Part shown: positions 24,881 to 32,851 of the stretch, piece by piece
Layout: every line of letters begins with the position of its first letter
Numbering within the stretch: the stretch's first letter is position 1
Assembly: GCF_000576555.1 (NCBI RefSeq)
Contig: NZ_CP007145.1
Coordinates: forward strand, 62,001-126,000
Length of the DNA: 64,000 nt
Source: Hymenobacter swuensis DY53
Lineage (GTDB): Bacteria > Bacteroidota > Bacteroidia > Cytophagales > Hymenobacteraceae
Direction of reading: 5' to 3'
Made by a program: the position numbers and the translations under genes
The notes under the pieces: generated by a model
The model's input: the letters and a program-made list of their open reading frames with translations, nothing else
What the model was told of the DNA's origin: nothing
Databases searched by the model: none

Positions 24881-26233
24881 ATGAAAAAGATCCTTCCCCC
24901 CTTATTGCCCGCCCTGGCCCTGCTTACGCTGGGAGGCTGTGCAACAACATCCACCTTATCAACTACCGAAAACGACGGGATGTACTACTCGTCGGCGGCA
25001 GACCGCGTGACGGCCCCCGCCCCGGTGGCCGGTACCGCTACGCAGTATCAGGAAGATGCCCCGGCCGCCAGCTCCGGCGACGTGGCCAACCCCGACTATG
25101 TAGCCGGCAGCACCGCCACCGAGGAGGCGGAGTATTACGACGAGGATTACTATTATGCCTCCCGGCTGCGGCGCTTCCACAGCCCGTACCGGGGTATTGG
25201 CATGGGCTATTACGATTTCGCCTACACTGACCCCTTCTGGTACGGTGGGTCGGCGTTCGGCTACTCGCCTTACTCTGCCTGGGGTGGTTACGGCGGCTAC
25301 GGAGCCTACGACCCATTTTTTAGCCCCTGGGGCTACGGCGGGGTAAACATCAGCATAGGGTTTGGCCGGCCCTGGGGCTGGGGGCGGCCGTGGGGTGGCT
25401 ATGGCTACGGCTATAACCCCTACGACCGGTTCGGCTGGGGTGGCTATGGTGGTTATCCGGGCTTCTATGGTGGTGGCTACGGCCTCGGCTATTACGGCGG
25501 TGGTGGCTACTACGGCGGCAACGGCGGCTGGGGCACGGTATATGATCGGCCCGGTCGCACAACTACCTATGGTCCACGCCGGGGCCGCACCAACGACAGT
25601 CCGGGCGTAGCCGCGCCAAACGGCACGGGCGGCGTGAGCACTGGTCGTCGCCGCATTCAGGAAGGCGGTTTTGCTGATCCGAATACGGGAGGCGTAGGCA
25701 CCAACGGAGCCGTAGCTCAGCCCAACATGGGTAGCCGCCGCCGCGGGCAGGAAACCTCCACGGCTGCCGGAGCCACGGAAGTAGCCCCAGCCGTTACGCT
25801 GGACCGCTCCCGCCTGAGCAGAACCCAGGCCGACCCCACCGGCACGACGTCTCCGGAAGGCGGCCGGCGCTGGCGGGTGTTGGAAAGTACCACAAACGGT
25901 GGGGCTTCGCCCAACGGGCAACCGGCCGGTACCGTTGCCGAGCCCATCCGGCGCCGCCGGGCCGACTATATGGGCGGCAACCCTACCACTGGCGGCGACC
26001 AGCAAACTTCCCAGCCGCGCGTGGCGGAACAGCCACGCCGGCAACGGGTGTATACGCCCGCTCCTGCTGCCGAGCCCACCCGTACCTACGAGCAGCCGGC
26101 GCGTACCTACGAGCGGCCTACTCGTTCGTATGAGCCGTCCCGTTCCTATTCCGAGCCTTCCCGCAGCAATTCCAACTCCGGCGGCGGTAATTCCGGTGGT
26201 GGCGACTCGGGAGGCGGCCGGCGGCGTAACTAA
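24881..26233 (+). CDS. Gly/Tyr-rich low-complexity lipoprotein
   Basis: A 450-residue lipoprotein of unknown function. The N-terminus MKKILPPLLPALALLTLGGC has a lipobox (LGGC), so the cysteine at position 20 should be acylated. Residues about 55-90 are acidic and Tyr-rich (EEAEYYDEDYYY). Residues about 105-215 are a dense array of GYG, GGYGG and WG units. Residues about 220-380 are Arg/Gly/Pro-rich. The tail has imperfect repeats of RTYEQPA and RSYEPS, then a Gly-Ser end. No enzymatic domain is seen. The composition suggests a disordered or self-associating surface protein. Confidence 0.8.
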   Translation: MKKILPPLLPALALLTLGGCATTSTLSTTENDGMYYSSAADRVTAPAPVAGTATQYQEDAPAASSGDVANPDYVAGSTATEEAEYYDEDYYYASRLRRFHSPYRGIGMGYYDFAYTDPFWYGGSAFGYSPYSAWGGYGGYGAYDPFFSPWGYGGVNISIGFGRPWGWGRPWGGYGYGYNPYDRFGWGGYGGYPGFYGGGYGLGYYGGGGYYGGNGGWGTVYDRPGRTTTYGPRRGRTNDSPGVAAPNGTGGVSTGRRRIQEGGFADPNTGGVGTNGAVAQPNMGSRRRGQETSTAAGATEVAPAVTLDRSRLSRTQADPTGTTSPEGGRRWRVLESTTNGGASPNGQPAGTVAEPIRRRRADYMGGNPTTGGDQQTSQPRVAEQPRRQRVYTPAPAAEPTRTYEQPARTYERPTRSYEPSRSYSEPSRSNSNSGGGNSGGGDSGGGRRRN

Positions 26234-26320
26234 CGTTTGATCAGGCAGCTATTTTGCCCTGTGCTATCAGTTCTATTCCCGGCCACCGAATGAGGGGCCG
26301 GGACCCTTCCCTTCCTTTCC

Positions 26321-27805
26321 ATGAAAACGCTGAAATATGGCTTTGCCGTGGCCCTGCTGGGTTCGGCCAGCCACGCCTTTGCCCAATACAACGCAGATGC
26401 CCTGCGCAACTCCCAGCTGCAACCCGTCGGCACGGCCCGTACCCTCGGTATTGGGGGAGCCACGGCGGCGGTGGGCGGTGACTATGGTTCGGTGGCGGTG
26501 AACCCGGCCGGTTTGGGTATGTTCCAACGCTCAGAGTTTACTTTCTCGCCGGGGCTGTCGTCGATTAATTCCGATGGCCGGGCTTTCAATACTACTTCCA
26601 GCGACTCGCGCAGCAACCTCAACGTGGCCAGCATGGGCCTCGTGTTTGCCAACCGCCGCACCGACGACGACACCAATCCCTGGCGCTCCAGTGCCTTGGC
26701 GTTTGGCCTCATTCGCACGGCCAGTTTCAACCAGAACTTCCGCTACAATGGTACTCCGTCACAAAACCAGGATATTTTCCAACGGTTCAGTGATGATCAG
26801 AAGGCGGCACTGGATGATCTGGCCTACAAAACCTACCTCACCGATACGGATGCTCAGGGCACTTATATCCCCATTGATTTTGACCGGACCGGGCCGCTGA
26901 ACCAGGGCGAAACCGTGCGGCAGACGGGGGCCAACACGCAGTTCGATCTAGCGTACGGGGCTAATTATCAGGATAAGGTTTACATCGGGGCCGGTATCGG
27001 GTTGATTTCGAGCCGGTACACGTCAGAAAACGTGCTGACGGCCACCGATCCGCAGGCTCCTACCTCGGTCCGGGATGATGGGAAGTCTTTCGCCTCCCTG
27101 ACGTTGCGCGACAACCTGCGGACTACGGGCGGCGGAGTGAATGCCCGGCTGGGCGTAATTTACAAGCCCGTGGAAGCGGTACGCCTCGGGGCTTCCGTGC
27201 AGACGCCCACTTACTTCCGGTTCACGGAAACCTACGACACGTCGCTGGATGCCCGATTCGATAAAGCCGTGACGGTGGACGGGCAGACGTATATGTCAGC
27301 CAGCTCGGCGCTGGACCCGAACGTGTTCGACTACGCCGTGACCACGCCGTTCCGGGCGACGGGCGGGGTGGCCGTGGTGCTTGGTAAATACGGTTTCTTG
27401 AGCGGCGACGCGGAGTACGTGAACTACTCCCAGGCCCGCGTGAGCCGGTATAACAACAATGCGGATTTCGGCTCCGATAATGATGCCATTAACAACCTTT
27501 ACGGCAGCACCGTGAACCTGCGGGCCGGGGCCGAGGCCCGGCTGGACATGTTCCGCATCCGGGCGGGATACGCCCGCTACGGCGACCCATACAAGGTGCA
27601 GGACGTAGACCGGAGCCGCTCTTACTACAGCGGTGGTCTGGGCCTGCGGCAGAATAACTTTTTCCTGGATGGCGCGGGCGTATACAGCACCGGCACCCGC
27701 CTGTACAGCCCGTATTCCATCAGCCCGTCGGTTGGGGAAACTCCAACTGTTACGGTGGATAGCAAGCAATTTACCGTGACGCTCACGGCCGGCTTCATGT
27801 TCTGA
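26321..27805 (+). CDS. OmpP1/FadL-type outer-membrane transport protein
   Basis: A 494-residue beta-barrel precursor. Residues 1-21 are a signal peptide ending AFA. The mature start has the family pattern LGIGGATAAVGGDYGSVAVNPAGLG, in which the NPAGL motif marks the hatch region of FadL/TodX-type porins. The rest alternates short strands and ends FTVTLTAGFMF with a terminal aromatic residue for barrel assembly. FadL proteins carry hydrophobic compounds such as long-chain fatty acids across the outer membrane; the Bacteroidota branch has no defined substrate. Confidence 0.85.
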   Translation: MKTLKYGFAVALLGSASHAFAQYNADALRNSQLQPVGTARTLGIGGATAAVGGDYGSVAVNPAGLGMFQRSEFTFSPGLSSINSDGRAFNTTSSDSRSNLNVASMGLVFANRRTDDDTNPWRSSALAFGLIRTASFNQNFRYNGTPSQNQDIFQRFSDDQKAALDDLAYKTYLTDTDAQGTYIPIDFDRTGPLNQGETVRQTGANTQFDLAYGANYQDKVYIGAGIGLISSRYTSENVLTATDPQAPTSVRDDGKSFASLTLRDNLRTTGGGVNARLGVIYKPVEAVRLGASVQTPTYFRFTETYDTSLDARFDKAVTVDGQTYMSASSALDPNVFDYAVTTPFRATGGVAVVLGKYGFLSGDAEYVNYSQARVSRYNNNADFGSDNDAINNLYGSTVNLRAGAEARLDMFRIRAGYARYGDPYKVQDVDRSRSYYSGGLGLRQNNFFLDGAGVYSTGTRLYSPYSISPSVGETPTVTVDSKQFTVTLTAGFMF

Positions 27806-27814
27806 TCCGCCCCG

Positions 27815-27881
27815 CCATTTCTCAACGCAGAACGGCCGGCCCCGATACTATCGGGGCCGGCCGTTCTGCGTTGAGAAATGG
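27815..27881. terminator. perfect 32-bp hairpin between convergent genes
   Basis: 27815-27846 and 27850-27881 are perfectly complementary over 32 bp with a 3-nt loop (ACT). It fills nearly the whole gap between the stop codons of the convergent porin and lipoprotein genes. No T-run follows on either side, so it is not a textbook intrinsic terminator although it occupies that place. Confidence 0.75.
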
Positions 27882-27885
27882 TAAG

Positions 27886-28827
27886 CTATTTCGCTACTCG
27901 CACCTGCAGCACCAGCGTGCGGATGCCAGTGGTGATGATGTCACTGACCAGGATGAGGCCATCCTTATTCTCGGGAGTTCGGAAAGCCAGAATCTGGCCT
28001 TTAGTAAGGGGGCCAGTGCGGGTAGCCGTGGTAAACGCCGTGCTCTGGTTGAACAGAGTAGTAAATTGGGCTGCAGTAGCCGCGTTAGTGAAGTCGTTGG
28101 CGGTTAAGTTAGTGCTGCGAATCTGGGTGGCGCGACCGGTCCAGGGTAGCTTCAGGGCCGCATCAGTGGTGGTAGCCAGACCGGGCGCGGCGATAGTGGT
28201 GCCGGGCACGTAGACTAGATCTGTCATCCGCTGGTTTTCGGGAATACGGCGCAACGAGAAGCTGGGCAGCGTCAGGCCTTCGCGTAGGGCCAGAAATGTG
28301 CGCCGGCTGATGCCCGCCGCGCCGGTCAGCGGTGCCTGCAACGGAACCGTGTAATTATGAAAGGCCGCCGCCGAATCGGTGCGGCCCAGGCGCAGGAAAA
28401 AGCTGCGCGCCCCCCGGTTGCCTTTCGTGTCCGTGAATTCGTACTGCCACGTTTCCTTGCCGGCCGTGGTGCGGGCCGGCTGCACGCTCTGGAAAGCAAA
28501 CTGGCCGGTTTCGGCCAGCAGTGTATCCAGGTAAACCAGCTCGAAGGCCAGCGAATCATCTTCCTTGTAAAGACTGGGGTAGATGATGGGACGAGCCCGG
28601 GGCGTGTACCGGGCCCGGATAACCAGGTGTTTCAGCGGGGCCTCGTCGTTTTCTGCTTCGGCATATACTTTCACCGCAATGGTGTCGCCGGCCGTAGTCA
28701 GGCGGCGGTCGGAGGGGTTGAACCGGGAACTGCCCACGAATTCCACGCGCGGACCCGACTGCAACGACGGTTCACAGGCGGTCAGAAACAGCGGGGCCAG
28801 CAAGAGGGAGGACGGACGAAAACGCAT
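27886..28827 (-). CDS. lipoprotein of unknown function
   Basis: A 313-residue protein from the ATG at 28827 (MRFRPSSLLLAPLFLTAC). The lipobox LTAC predicts lipid attachment after export. The mature part is beta-rich with a possible Ig/PKD-like sandwich (TAGDTIAVKVYAEAENDEAPLKHL, YEFTDTKGNRGARSFFLRL), then a C-terminal region ending ILVSDIITTGIRTLVLQVRVAK. No catalytic motif is visible. Several Bacteroidota lipoproteins have this layout with no known role. It is divergent from the DPP IV-type peptidase gene. Confidence 0.75.
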   Translation of the reverse strand: MRFRPSSLLLAPLFLTACEPSLQSGPRVEFVGSSRFNPSDRRLTTAGDTIAVKVYAEAENDEAPLKHLVIRARYTPRARPIIYPSLYKEDDSLAFELVYLDTLLAETGQFAFQSVQPARTTAGKETWQYEFTDTKGNRGARSFFLRLGRTDSAAAFHNYTVPLQAPLTGAAGISRRTFLALREGLTLPSFSLRRIPENQRMTDLVYVPGTTIAAPGLATTTDAALKLPWTGRATQIRSTNLTANDFTNAATAAQFTTLFNQSTAFTTATRTGPLTKGQILAFRTPENKDGLILVSDIITTGIRTLVLQVRVAK

Positions 28828-29004
28828 AGCTGGGATAAAGATACTCATGGATTGGGCGGATTAGCAGGGCTGCCGGGATGCAGTACACTCCAGACGGCTA
28901 ATGCACGGTACCCGCCGACGGCCGGTTCGGGGCACCGTGCAACCTTGCGGGGCGCATTTCCTACCTTAACGCCTGAATCCCGCCGACATTTTACGACAAA
29001 CCAC

Positions 29005-31215
29005 ATGAAGTTGAGTTCCCTGGGCCTGGCCCTGTTTCTGACCACCGTCAGCCCCGCTCTTTTGCCCGGTTTCGCACCGGTGGCCGTTGCCCAGCAAAAG
29101 CAGAATATCACCCTCGAAGACATCTGGCAGAAAGGCACGTTCTCGGCCAAATCAGTGCCCGGCTTCAACTGGATGAAGGATGGCCGCTACTATTCGTCCC
29201 TCAGCAAGGGTAATTTGGTGCAGAACGACGTGACCACCGGCCAGCCCGTGCAAACCCTGGTGGCCGGGCAGGATCTGAAGCTGGCCGGCCAGAGCCAACC
29301 GCTACAGGTAGATGGCTACAGCTTCAACGCCGACGAAACCAAAATCCTGTTCAGCACCGATACGGAGCCCATTTACCGCCGCAGCAGCAAAGCATTTTTC
29401 TTTGTGTATGACCGCGCCGCCAAGAAACTCACACCGCTGAGTGCCGGTGGCAAGCAGCTCTACGCCAGCTTCTCACCCGACGGCAAGCGTGTAGCTTTCG
29501 TGCGTGACAACAACCTGTACGTAACCGACTTGGCTACCATGCAGGAAACCGCCGTGACGACGGACGGTGCCTTCAACAAAGTCATCAACGGGGGCACCGA
29601 CTGGGTGTACGAGGAAGAATTTGAATTCGCTCAGGGCTTCCAATGGTCGCCCGACTCCCGGCAAGTGGCATTTTACACCTTCGATGAAACGGAGGTGCCC
29701 GAGTACAACATGCAGGAGTGGGGGCCGCTCTACCCCAAGGACTACCGCTACAAATACCCCAAAGCCGGCGAGAAAAACTCGGTAGTGAGCGTGTCGGTGT
29801 ACGACGTGGCCGCCGCCAAAACCGCCAAAATGGACGTGGGCGCGGAGAAGGATCAGTACATCCCGCGCATTCTCTGGACGCAAACGCCCAACCTGCTCAG
29901 CATCCGGCGCATGAACCGCCTGCAGAACAAGCTGGAAGTGCTGCACGCCGATGCCAGCACCGGCAAAACCCAGGTAGTCCTCACCGATACCGACAAAGCC
30001 TATGTGGAAGTCAACGACGACTTGCGCTACCTGGAAGGTGGTAAGGAGTTCCTGTTCAGCAGTGAGAAGGACGGCTACCGCCACCTCTACCTGTATGATA
30101 TGAAAGGCAAGCTGGTGCGCCAGCTCACCAAGGGCAACTGGGAAATTACCAGCATTGATGGCTTCGATGAGAAGAAGGGCTTGGTGTATTACACCAGCAC
30201 CGAGGGCTCGGCATTACAGCGCCACCTCTACCGCGTAGACCTGAAAGGCAAGGGAAAAACCCGCCTGAGTGAGGCCGGCCGTGGCACCGACGCCGTGAAC
30301 CTCAGCCCCGATACCCGCTACTTCCTCAATTACCACTCCGAAGCTGGCGTACCTGCCGTAGTAAGCCTGCGCAGCGGCCAGGATGGCAAGCTGGTGAAAG
30401 TGCTGGAAGACAACGCCAAACTGCGCGAGAAGCTGGGCCAGTACAACCTGGCCACGCCCGAGTTTTTTACCTTCAAAACCAGTGAAGGCGTGGAGCTGAA
30501 TGGCCAGATGCTGAAGCCCGTGGGCTTCGACGCCACCAAAAAGTACCCCGTGCTGATGCACGTATACGGTGGCCCCGGCTCTCAGACCAATGCCGACTCC
30601 TGGGGTGGCACCAACTACCTGTGGCACCAGATGCTGACCGAAAACGGCTACATCGTAGTGATTGTGGACGGGCGCGGCACCGGGGCCCGGGGCGCGGCCT
30701 TCAAAAAGGTCACTTATGCCAACCTGGGCAAGCTGGAAACCGTGGACCAGGGTGAAGGTGCCAAGTACCTGGCCACGCTGCCCTACGTGGATAAGGCTCG
30801 CATCGGTATTTGGGGTTGGAGCTTCGGCGGGTACATGACCACCCTGGCCCTCACCAAAAACGCCGACCTGTTCAAGATGGGCGTGGCCGTGGCCCCCGTG
30901 ACTAACTGGCGCTACTATGATACCGTGTACACCGAGCGGTTCCTGAAAACGCCCCAGGAAAACCCCCAAGGCTACGACGACAACTCGCCCGTTCAGCACG
31001 CCGATAAGCTGAAAGGCAAGCTCCTGCTGGTCCACGGTACCGGCGACGACAACGTGCACTTCCAGAATTCCGTCTCGTTCGTGGATGCCATGATCAAGGC
31101 CAACAAGGACTACCAGACGCTGTACTATCCCAACCGCAACCACGGCATCTACGGCGGCAACACCCGCCTGCACCTCTACCGCCAGATGACCGATTTCGTG
31201 TTGAAAAACCTGTAA
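29005..31215 (+). CDS. secreted dipeptidyl-peptidase IV-type serine peptidase (family S9)
   Basis: A 736-residue exported peptidase. Residues 1-29 form a signal peptide. About 40-480 is the eight-bladed DPP IV beta-propeller, with a conserved DWVYEEEFEFAQGF; this carries the Glu-Glu pair that binds the substrate N-terminus in dipeptidyl peptidases. The C-terminal alpha/beta-hydrolase holds the triad Ser606 (GWSFGGY), Asp681 (GTGDDNVH) and His713 (NRNHGIYG), spaced as in human DPP4. It should remove X-Pro or X-Ala dipeptides from peptides in the periplasm. The frame extends 216 codons upstream, but only the ATG at 29005 gives a signal peptide. Confidence 0.94.
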   Translation: MKLSSLGLALFLTTVSPALLPGFAPVAVAQQKQNITLEDIWQKGTFSAKSVPGFNWMKDGRYYSSLSKGNLVQNDVTTGQPVQTLVAGQDLKLAGQSQPLQVDGYSFNADETKILFSTDTEPIYRRSSKAFFFVYDRAAKKLTPLSAGGKQLYASFSPDGKRVAFVRDNNLYVTDLATMQETAVTTDGAFNKVINGGTDWVYEEEFEFAQGFQWSPDSRQVAFYTFDETEVPEYNMQEWGPLYPKDYRYKYPKAGEKNSVVSVSVYDVAAAKTAKMDVGAEKDQYIPRILWTQTPNLLSIRRMNRLQNKLEVLHADASTGKTQVVLTDTDKAYVEVNDDLRYLEGGKEFLFSSEKDGYRHLYLYDMKGKLVRQLTKGNWEITSIDGFDEKKGLVYYTSTEGSALQRHLYRVDLKGKGKTRLSEAGRGTDAVNLSPDTRYFLNYHSEAGVPAVVSLRSGQDGKLVKVLEDNAKLREKLGQYNLATPEFFTFKTSEGVELNGQMLKPVGFDATKKYPVLMHVYGGPGSQTNADSWGGTNYLWHQMLTENGYIVVIVDGRGTGARGAAFKKVTYANLGKLETVDQGEGAKYLATLPYVDKARIGIWGWSFGGYMTTLALTKNADLFKMGVAVAPVTNWRYYDTVYTERFLKTPQENPQGYDDNSPVQHADKLKGKLLLVHGTGDDNVHFQNSVSFVDAMIKANKDYQTLYYPNRNHGIYGGNTRLHLYRQMTDFVLKNL

Positions 31216-31222
31216 GCCAGCG

Positions 31223-31303
31223 TGTCATCCCGAGCAACGCGAGGAATCTGAGTTTGCCCTTCTGATGATCAAACCAGATTCCTTGCTTTACTCGGAATGA
31301 CAA
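31223..31303. repeat. inverted pair of GTCATCCCGAG-type repeat arms
   Basis: The left arm (31223-31250, TGTCATCCCGAGC then GAGGAATCTG) and right arm (31275-31303, inverse of TTGTCATTCCGAG then AAGGAATCTGG) are imperfect inverted copies. They resemble the outer arms of the nested terminator repeats but with a CCGAG/GGAATC core. Here the terminator lies outside the arms, at 31325-31355. Confidence 0.65.
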
Positions 31304-31324
31304 ATCAGCTCTTCGGAACCTATA

Positions 31325-31355
31325 AAAAAAGCCCCTCAAATAGAGGGGCTTTTTT
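31325..31355. terminator. bidirectional terminator after the DPP IV-type gene
   Basis: AAAAAAGCCCCTC (31325-31337) pairs perfectly with GAGGGGCTTTTTT (31343-31355), loop AAATA. It lies between convergent genes and ends 14 nt before the stop of the minus-strand gene. Confidence 0.9.
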
Positions 31356-31369
31356 GTTTCCCCGGCGGA

Positions 31370-31612
31370 CTATTGCAGTAGTTCCGCGTGGCCGGCAAAT
31401 TCGGGGGCCAGCCGGGGGCTGATGGAGGTGATTTGCAGGCCGAGCAGCTGCGGGCTGCGGAATTGCTCGTAGAGGTCGGCAAACAACTCACTTAGCTCGG
31501 CTGTGGTGCTGCGTACCTGCTGCTTATGCTGCGAAGTACCCACCACCTGCCCACATTCCAGCTGCGCCAGCGTGAGGCGGCAGCACACCATATACTCCAG
31601 CGTGTTGTTCAT
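31370..31612 (-). CDS. hypothetical protein (80 aa)
   Basis: A short protein from the ATG at 31612 (MNNTLEYMVCCRLTLAQ); a start nine codons upstream is also open. It is soluble and predicted alpha/beta, with a helical middle (TTAELSELFADLYEQFRSPQLLG). No family is recognised. Support for it being real comes from the strong terminator placed correctly downstream and the AT-rich, promoter-like region upstream. Confidence 0.6.
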   Translation of the reverse strand: MNNTLEYMVCCRLTLAQLECGQVVGTSQHKQQVRSTTAELSELFADLYEQFRSPQLLGLQITSISPRLAPEFAGHAELLQ

Positions 31613-31644
31613 AGCGGTAAGGCAGAAAGGAGGGAGCAAGAATA

Positions 31645-31761
31645 GAATGTAAAGCTAAATATTTTAGTTTAAATATCTAATATAATTGGGGTGATTTTAA
31701 TGCCGTGTAGGTATCGTCAGCTGACACCAGCACGAAGATGGAACAACATCAGCTGACGATA
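31645..31761. other. AT-rich stretch and inverted repeat
   Basis: From about 31645 to 31700 the sequence is strikingly AT-rich for this genome and partly self-complementary (AAATATTT and TTTAAA words). TATCGTCAGCTGA (31712-31724) and TCAGCTGACGATA (31749-31761) then form a perfect 13-bp inverted repeat with a 24-nt spacer. It could be a regulator-binding site or the hairpin at the end of the pirin gene. No gene is seen. Confidence 0.5.
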
Positions 31762-31801
31762 ACCGGCCCGACGAGCTACGCCCGCCGGACCGGGACGCCA
31801 G

Positions 31802-32722
31802 CTACGATAGTGCCTGCGGAGCCGGGAAGCCACTGCCAGCAGGCCGGGTTTTGTCCTGGGGCAGCGGCACGAATTCCAGGTTATCGTTGGGCGGGAGCAG
31901 GATGCGGCCGGCCAGCCAGTCGGCCTTGGCCTGCTCGATGCGCTCCTTCCTCGACGACACAAAGTTCCACCAGATAAACCGCTCCCCCAGCGGCTCGCCG
32001 CCCAGCAGCATGAGTGTGGTGGCTTCCCGGGCCACCAGCACCGGGTCGAGGCCGGGCGTGAACACCAGCAGCTGGCCGGGACCATAGAGGCGGCCATTGA
32101 CTTCTAGTTGGCCTTTGGCCACGTAGGCGCCCCGCTCGGGGTAGCCGCGCGGCAGGCCGAACCGGGCCCCCGGCTGCAACACTACGTGCAGGTAAAACAG
32201 TGGGGAATGGGTCTTGACACTGTTTTTTAGCCCGAAGGCGTCGCCGGCAATCAGGCGCAGCCATACGCCGGGCTCCGTAAAAATGGGTAGCTCGTGGGGC
32301 GCGTAGTTATCGAAAGCGGGAGCCGTTTCTTCGTCGGCTTCTGGCAGGGCCACCCAGGTCTGTAACATTTCCAGCTGCCCGCCAGCCAGCATGGCCGGGT
32401 CCTCGAACCGCTCGGAGTGCGCAATGCCGCTGCCGGCCGTCATCCAGTTTACCTCGCCCGGCCGGATAATCTGCTCCACGCCCAGACTATCCCGGTGCGT
32501 GACCTGGCCACCAAACAGGTAGCTAACGGTGCTGAGGCCAATATGTGGGTGGGGCAGCACATCCAGCGTAGGCAGAAGCTCTGGCGTGAGCTGTACCGGC
32601 CCGGCGTGGTCCATGAAAATGAACGGGCCCAGCATCCGGCGCAGCCGGTAGGGTAGAATGCGCTTTACTTCAAACCCCGGGCTGAGCGCGGCCGGGCGGG
32701 CGTCAATAACCAAATCAAGCAT
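31802..32722 (-). CDS. pirin family protein
   Basis: A 306-residue bicupin of the pirin family. The N-terminal cupin (about 1-135) contains LGPFIFMDHAGP, the metal-binding HPHIGLSTVSYLFGG and HRDSLG. These supply the three histidines expected of pirin; the fourth ligand, a glutamate, follows in the EVNWMTAGSGIAHSE region. The C-terminal cupin carries the RGAYVAKGQLEVNGR pattern. Bacterial pirins have been linked to quercetinase activity, pyruvate dehydrogenase control and redox sensing; nothing here selects among these. A single gene. Confidence 0.92.
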   Translation of the reverse strand: MLDLVIDARPAALSPGFEVKRILPYRLRRMLGPFIFMDHAGPVQLTPELLPTLDVLPHPHIGLSTVSYLFGGQVTHRDSLGVEQIIRPGEVNWMTAGSGIAHSERFEDPAMLAGGQLEMLQTWVALPEADEETAPAFDNYAPHELPIFTEPGVWLRLIAGDAFGLKNSVKTHSPLFYLHVVLQPGARFGLPRGYPERGAYVAKGQLEVNGRLYGPGQLLVFTPGLDPVLVAREATTLMLLGGEPLGERFIWWNFVSSRKERIEQAKADWLAGRILLPPNDNLEFVPLPQDKTRPAGSGFPAPQALS

Positions 32723-32851
32723 AAGGCAGCAGGTGAAAAAAGCAGGGAATAAACCAACGGGTGAAAAGTAAACCGGTTTTCGCTCAGGTATTTACCAGAA
32801 AAAGCCGACTTTCGACTAATAAAGCCGGTATTTCCCGCGTAGAGGTGTTTC

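Noticed and set aside
24959..26044. A 361-codon minus-strand frame opposite the Gly/Tyr-rich lipoprotein
   Set aside because: It mirrors the repetitive GGY/TAY codons of the plus-strand gene, has no start context, and the plus-strand protein has a convincing lipobox.
28357..29004. 216-codon N-terminal extension of the DPP IV-type peptidase
   Set aside because: It is antisense to the lipoprotein gene at 27886-28827, and the signal peptide begins at the ATG at 29005.
30214..31173. A 319-codon minus-strand frame inside the DPP IV-type gene
   Set aside because: It is antisense to the catalytic domain of a clear peptidase and shows shadow composition only.
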